Positions 61,516 to 64,000 of a stretch of DNA of 64,000 nt are shown here, in pieces. The stretch spans positions 930,001 through 994,000 of the forward strand of contig NZ_JAUSUT010000001.1 in NCBI RefSeq assembly GCF_030814215.1, in the 5' to 3' direction. The notes beneath the pieces were generated by a model that saw only the letters and a list, made by a program, of their open reading frames with translations, did not search any database and was not told the origin of the DNA. The position numbers were made by a program, and so were the translations under genes. Each line of letters begins with the position of its first letter. Positions within the stretch are counted from its first letter, which is position 1. Origin of the DNA: Amycolatopsis thermophila. Lineage in GTDB: Bacteria; Actinomycetota; Actinomycetes; Mycobacteriales; Pseudonocardiaceae.

Positions 61516-62910
61516 GTGGACCTGCACGTCAGCCTGACCGGCCGCGGCGACCTCGTCGCGCAGATCTACCGCCAGCTCCGCGACGCCATCGCCGACGGCA
61601 GGCTCCGCCCCGGCGAGCGACTGCCACCGACCCGGGAACTGGCTCGCGACCTGGCCGTCTCGCGCAACACCGTCGCGGCGGCCTACGACCGCCTCACCGC
61701 CGAAGGCCTGCTCACCGGCCGCGTCGGCGCGGGAACGTTCGTGGCCGGCACGGCTCCCGGTCGGCCACGCCACGCGCCGGCGGGCGTTCTCGCCGCGCGG
61801 CGGATCTGGGACACGCTGCCCGACCCGATTCCGGTGGCGCACCCGGTTCGCCACGACTTCCGGGTCGGCGCACCGGACGTACGCCTGTTCCCGGTGCAGA
61901 CCTGGCGACGACTGGTGTCGCAAAGCTTGCGGGGCCGGGAAATACCCGCCGGGTACGGCGATCCGTCCGGCCACAGTGGACTGCGTGCGGCGGTCGCGCG
62001 ACACCTCGGGATCGCCCGGTCGGTGCACGCCTCCGCCGAGGACGTGCTGGTCACCCAGGGCGCGCAGCAGGCGCTCGACCTCGTCGTCCGGGTGCTGGTC
62101 GAGCCGGGCGACCGCGTCGCCGTCGAGGATCCGGGCTATCCCCCGGCCCGGCGGCTGCTCCGGTCGCTCGGCGCCCGCGTGACCGGCGTGCCGGTCGACG
62201 GCGAGGGGATCGTCGTGGACCGGATCCCGCGGGACGCGCGGCTGGTGCACGTCACGCCGTCGCACCAGTTCCCGCTCGGCACCCCGATGTCCCCGGCTCG
62301 GCGGGCCGCGCTGCTCGAGTGGGCGAGCCGGCGGGACGCGGTGATCGTGGAGGACGACTACGACAGCGAGTTCCGCTTCGCCGGACGGCCGCTGGATCCG
62401 TTGCAGAGCCTGGACCGAGCCGGCCGGGTGGTCTACATCGGGTCGTTCGCCAAGACCCTGCTGCCGATGCTGCGCCTCGGGTTCCTCGTCGCGCCCGCCG
62501 CGCTGCGGCCCGCGCTGCTCAAGGCCAAGCAGCTCACCGACTGGCACGGCGACCTCGTCACGCAGGCCGCGCTGGCCCGGTTCCTCGACGAGGGACTGCT
62601 GACCCGGCACGTGCGCAAGGCGACGCGCGAGTACGCGGCCCGGCACGAGCTGATCACCCGGATCCTGGACCGGGACTTCGGCGACTGGCTGCGGCTGGTG
62701 CCCTCGGCGGCCGGCCTGCACGTGTGCGCCCGGTCGGCTGTCGACATGTCGACCGTCCGCGCGCCCGGTGTCGCGTTCGACTCGCTGCACACCTACTACG
62801 GCGATCTGCCGCCGGAGCAGGGCATCGCGCTCGGGTACGGCGCGATCTCGCTGGACGACATCCCCGCCGGGTTGCGCGCCCTGCGCGACGCGTTCAGGGC
62901 TGCAGGATGA
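61516..62910 (+). CDS. MocR-type regulator, PdxR-like
   Basis: This 464-residue regulator has a GntR winged helix (ERLPPTRELARDLAVSRNTV, about residues 35-54) joined to an aminotransferase-like domain. The latter has the PLP Lys in GSFAKTLLPMLRLGF and the cofactor-binding VIVEDDYDSEFRF. The GTG at 61516 follows GAGGAG. It overlaps the convergent DUF202 gene by 17 bp at its end. Target could be the divergent DsbA-like gene, which would be atypical for MocR, or its own gene. Confidence 0.92.
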   Translation: MDLHVSLTGRGDLVAQIYRQLRDAIADGRLRPGERLPPTRELARDLAVSRNTVAAAYDRLTAEGLLTGRVGAGTFVAGTAPGRPRHAPAGVLAARRIWDTLPDPIPVAHPVRHDFRVGAPDVRLFPVQTWRRLVSQSLRGREIPAGYGDPSGHSGLRAAVARHLGIARSVHASAEDVLVTQGAQQALDLVVRVLVEPGDRVAVEDPGYPPARRLLRSLGARVTGVPVDGEGIVVDRIPRDARLVHVTPSHQFPLGTPMSPARRAALLEWASRRDAVIVEDDYDSEFRFAGRPLDPLQSLDRAGRVVYIGSFAKTLLPMLRLGFLVAPAALRPALLKAKQLTDWHGDLVTQAALARFLDEGLLTRHVRKATREYAARHELITRILDRDFGDWLRLVPSAAGLHVCARSAVDMSTVRAPGVAFDSLHTYYGDLPPEQGIALGYGAISLDDIPAGLRALRDAFRAAG

Positions 62911-63178
62911 CCTGGATCGCGGTGAGGGCACCGGCCGCGGCGACCGCGACGGTGGCCGCGCCGAGGACGTGCCGCGCGCTGCCGGTGGTGGACGGCCGCC
63001 GCACAGCGACGAACCACAGCACGACGACGGCGGCGGCGCACACCGCGGCAGCGATCTCGAGCGGGGCGTCGCGGGTGAGCCCGCTGCGCAGGAGCAGAAC
63101 GGCCGCGACGGCCGCGGAGAGCGCCGTGCGCTGCCAGGCCAACGCGGTCCGTTCGGGCTGGAGTCCCGGGTCCCTCAT
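62894..63178 (-). CDS. DUF202 membrane protein, second copy
   Basis: This is a 94-residue protein with three predicted transmembrane helices and the DUF202 start GLQPERTALAWQRTALS. Its ATG overlaps the preceding DUF202 stop (ATGA), so the two are translationally coupled and probably form a heteromer. Function of DUF202 (YidH/YidG in E. coli) is unknown. It ends within the MocR gene on the other strand. Confidence 0.85.
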   Translation of the reverse strand: MRDPGLQPERTALAWQRTALSAAVAAVLLLRSGLTRDAPLEIAAAVCAAAVVVLWFVAVRRPSTTGSARHVLGAATVAVAAAGALTAIQVILQP

Positions 63179-63531
63179 CGCACGGTGGCCAGCACGACCA
63201 CGAGGACGATGGCCCCGGCGATCGCGGCCGTCCAGCCGACGACGAACGGCAGCCACGTCATGGGGAGTGGCCGCTTGTGGCGCATCGAGCGCTGCACGCT
63301 GGCCCAGCGCCGGTAGCCGAAGGCGGCGAGCAGCGTGCCGGTGGCGGCGAGCAGCGCGGCCAGGGTCGTGCGGAGCCCGGAGATCGAGAACTGGGGCACG
63401 AACTGCATGAGCGCGACGGCGCCGGCGATGAGCGCGAGGGCCGTCCGCAACCACGCGAGGAAGGTGCGCTCGTTGGCGAGCGTGAAGCGGTAGTCGGGCT
63501 CCTCCCCCTCTTCGTACCAGCGCGGGCTCAT
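63175..63531 (-). CDS. DUF202 (YidH-like) membrane protein
   Basis: This 118-residue protein has a DUF202 domain: RFTLANERTFLAWLRTALALI, then two more helices, and a basic loop (RSMRHKRPLP) between them. The ATG at 63531 is used although the AGGAG is only one base away; a GTG at 63540 would include that sequence in the gene. It is paired with the second DUF202 gene, as is usual for this family. Confidence 0.85.
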   Translation of the reverse strand: MSPRWYEEGEEPDYRFTLANERTFLAWLRTALALIAGAVALMQFVPQFSISGLRTTLAALLAATGTLLAAFGYRRWASVQRSMRHKRPLPMTWLPFVVGWTAAIAGAIVLVVVLATVR

Positions 63532-63576
63532 GCTCCTCACGTTACTGTTCGCCCTGGTGACACCCCTGGGGGACCG

Positions 63577-63999
63577 TCACGCCTCACGCGCCCGGGGCAG
63601 CCCGACCGGGCCTTCGTGCAGGTCGTCGAACAGGTCACCGAACTCGTCGACCCGGTCGAGGACGTCGTCGCTGAGGAACTTCAGCTGCGCGGGGCGCCGG
63701 CAGCCCGCCACCTCGTCCCAGGTGACCGGCGTCGAGACCGTCGGCTCCTCGCGTCCGCGCAGCGAGTACGGCGCGACCGTCGTCTTGTGCGGGTTGTTCT
63801 GGCTCCAGTCGATGAAGACCTTGCCCGGCCGCAGGCTCTTCTTCATCACCGCCGTGACCTCGCCGGGCGTCTCCGCGGCCAGCTTCTTCGCCGCGGCCTT
63901 GGCGTAGGCCGAGGTGTCCTCCGGGGTCGCCGTGCGCACCGCCGCGTAGAGCTGCATCCCCTTCGACCCGCTGGTCTTCGCGTACAGCCGCAGCCCGTC
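63577..63999 (-). CDS. LigD polymerase-domain (non-homologous end-joining) protein, C-terminal fragment
   Basis: This is the last 140 codons of a primase-polymerase (PolDom) of the LigD family; the N-terminal part lies off the right edge. Clear marks are LYAKTSGSKGMQLYAAV (the catalytic SxxxxH-equivalent region), VFIDWSQNNPHKTTVAPYSLR, and VSTPVTWDEVAG. The catalytic Asp in FIDWSQN is present. It could be a stand-alone polymerase or the end of a multi-domain LigD with a different domain order. No ku gene is in view. Confidence 0.9.
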   Translation of the reverse strand, partial: DGLRLYAKTSGSKGMQLYAAVRTATPEDTSAYAKAAAKKLAAETPGEVTAVMKKSLRPGKVFIDWSQNNPHKTTVAPYSLRGREEPTVSTPVTWDEVAGCRRPAQLKFLSDDVLDRVDEFGDLFDDLHEGPVGLPRAREA

Positions 64000-64000
64000 G

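Noticed and set aside
49558..64000. Defined integrative element with attL and attR
   Set aside because: No second copy of the tRNA 3' end was seen downstream in the window, so boundaries cannot be set.

Overview
The window is a single high-GC actinobacterial chromosomal segment. The gene set fits a Pseudonocardiaceae-type soil actinomycete (Amycolatopsis-like; the genus is my inference). The evidence is very high GC with frequent GTG/TTG starts, NucS mismatch endonuclease, fused MeaA mutase, a mycothiol-type thioredoxin-fold reductase, DUF2550, DUF3558 lipoproteins, and an MurA with Asp at position 117. The block from 19159 to 46823 keeps the order known from the Mycobacterium tuberculosis Rv1292-Rv1315 region: argS-lysA-hom-thrC-thrB-rho-rpmE-prfA-prmC-tsaC-wecA-atpI-atpBEFHAGDC-DUF2550-pduO-type adenosyltransferase-murA.

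Layout. 1-6241: dihydroxyacetone kinase genes dhaKLM (dhaM cut by the window edge), a DUF3558-type lipoprotein, an SSS-family symporter with a small membrane partner, and nucS divergent from a Nudix hydrolase. 6242-6609: no gene, but a 128-bp nested palindrome. 6610-12340: an apparent catabolic cluster around an IclR regulator (enoyl-CoA hydratase, EthD-like protein, LigI-like amidohydrolase, SDR, carboxymuconolactone-decarboxylase-like protein, DctA-type transporter) with paired operators before dctA. 12540-15582: ehuBCDA ectoine-type ABC importer with a recognisable promoter. 15737-19087: meaA, a LysE exporter and a Uma2-like protein.

19159-46823 is the conserved core (cell wall, ATP synthase, translation termination, threonine/lysine synthesis, Rho). 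Three insertions interrupt the ancestral order: a methyltransferase, a MerR/hydrolase pair and a secreted CHAP/NlpC-like protein. 46926-49366 holds a DUF3105-DUF305 operon behind a MerR-like promoter and a CDF metal exporter with a strong promoter and a DtxR/IdeR-type iron box.

49558-52179 is a small accessory island: tRNA-Arg(CCG), a degenerate tyrosine integrase, an Rrf2 regulator and MFS pump sharing an operator, and a VOC-domain remnant. 52176-64000 is accessory: an MDR oxidoreductase, a charged repetitive protein, two MocR regulators, a LysE exporter, a PadR/FAD-monooxygenase pair, formaldehyde dehydrogenase, an MFS transporter, a tandem-repeat stretch, a monothiol DsbA-like reductase, two DUF202 membrane proteins and the start of a LigD polymerase-domain gene.

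There is no CRISPR array, intact phage or biosynthetic gene cluster. The most interesting signals are regulatory: several clean operators tied to one adjacent gene or pair, the metal-linked 46.8-49.5 kb segment, and two repeat structures.
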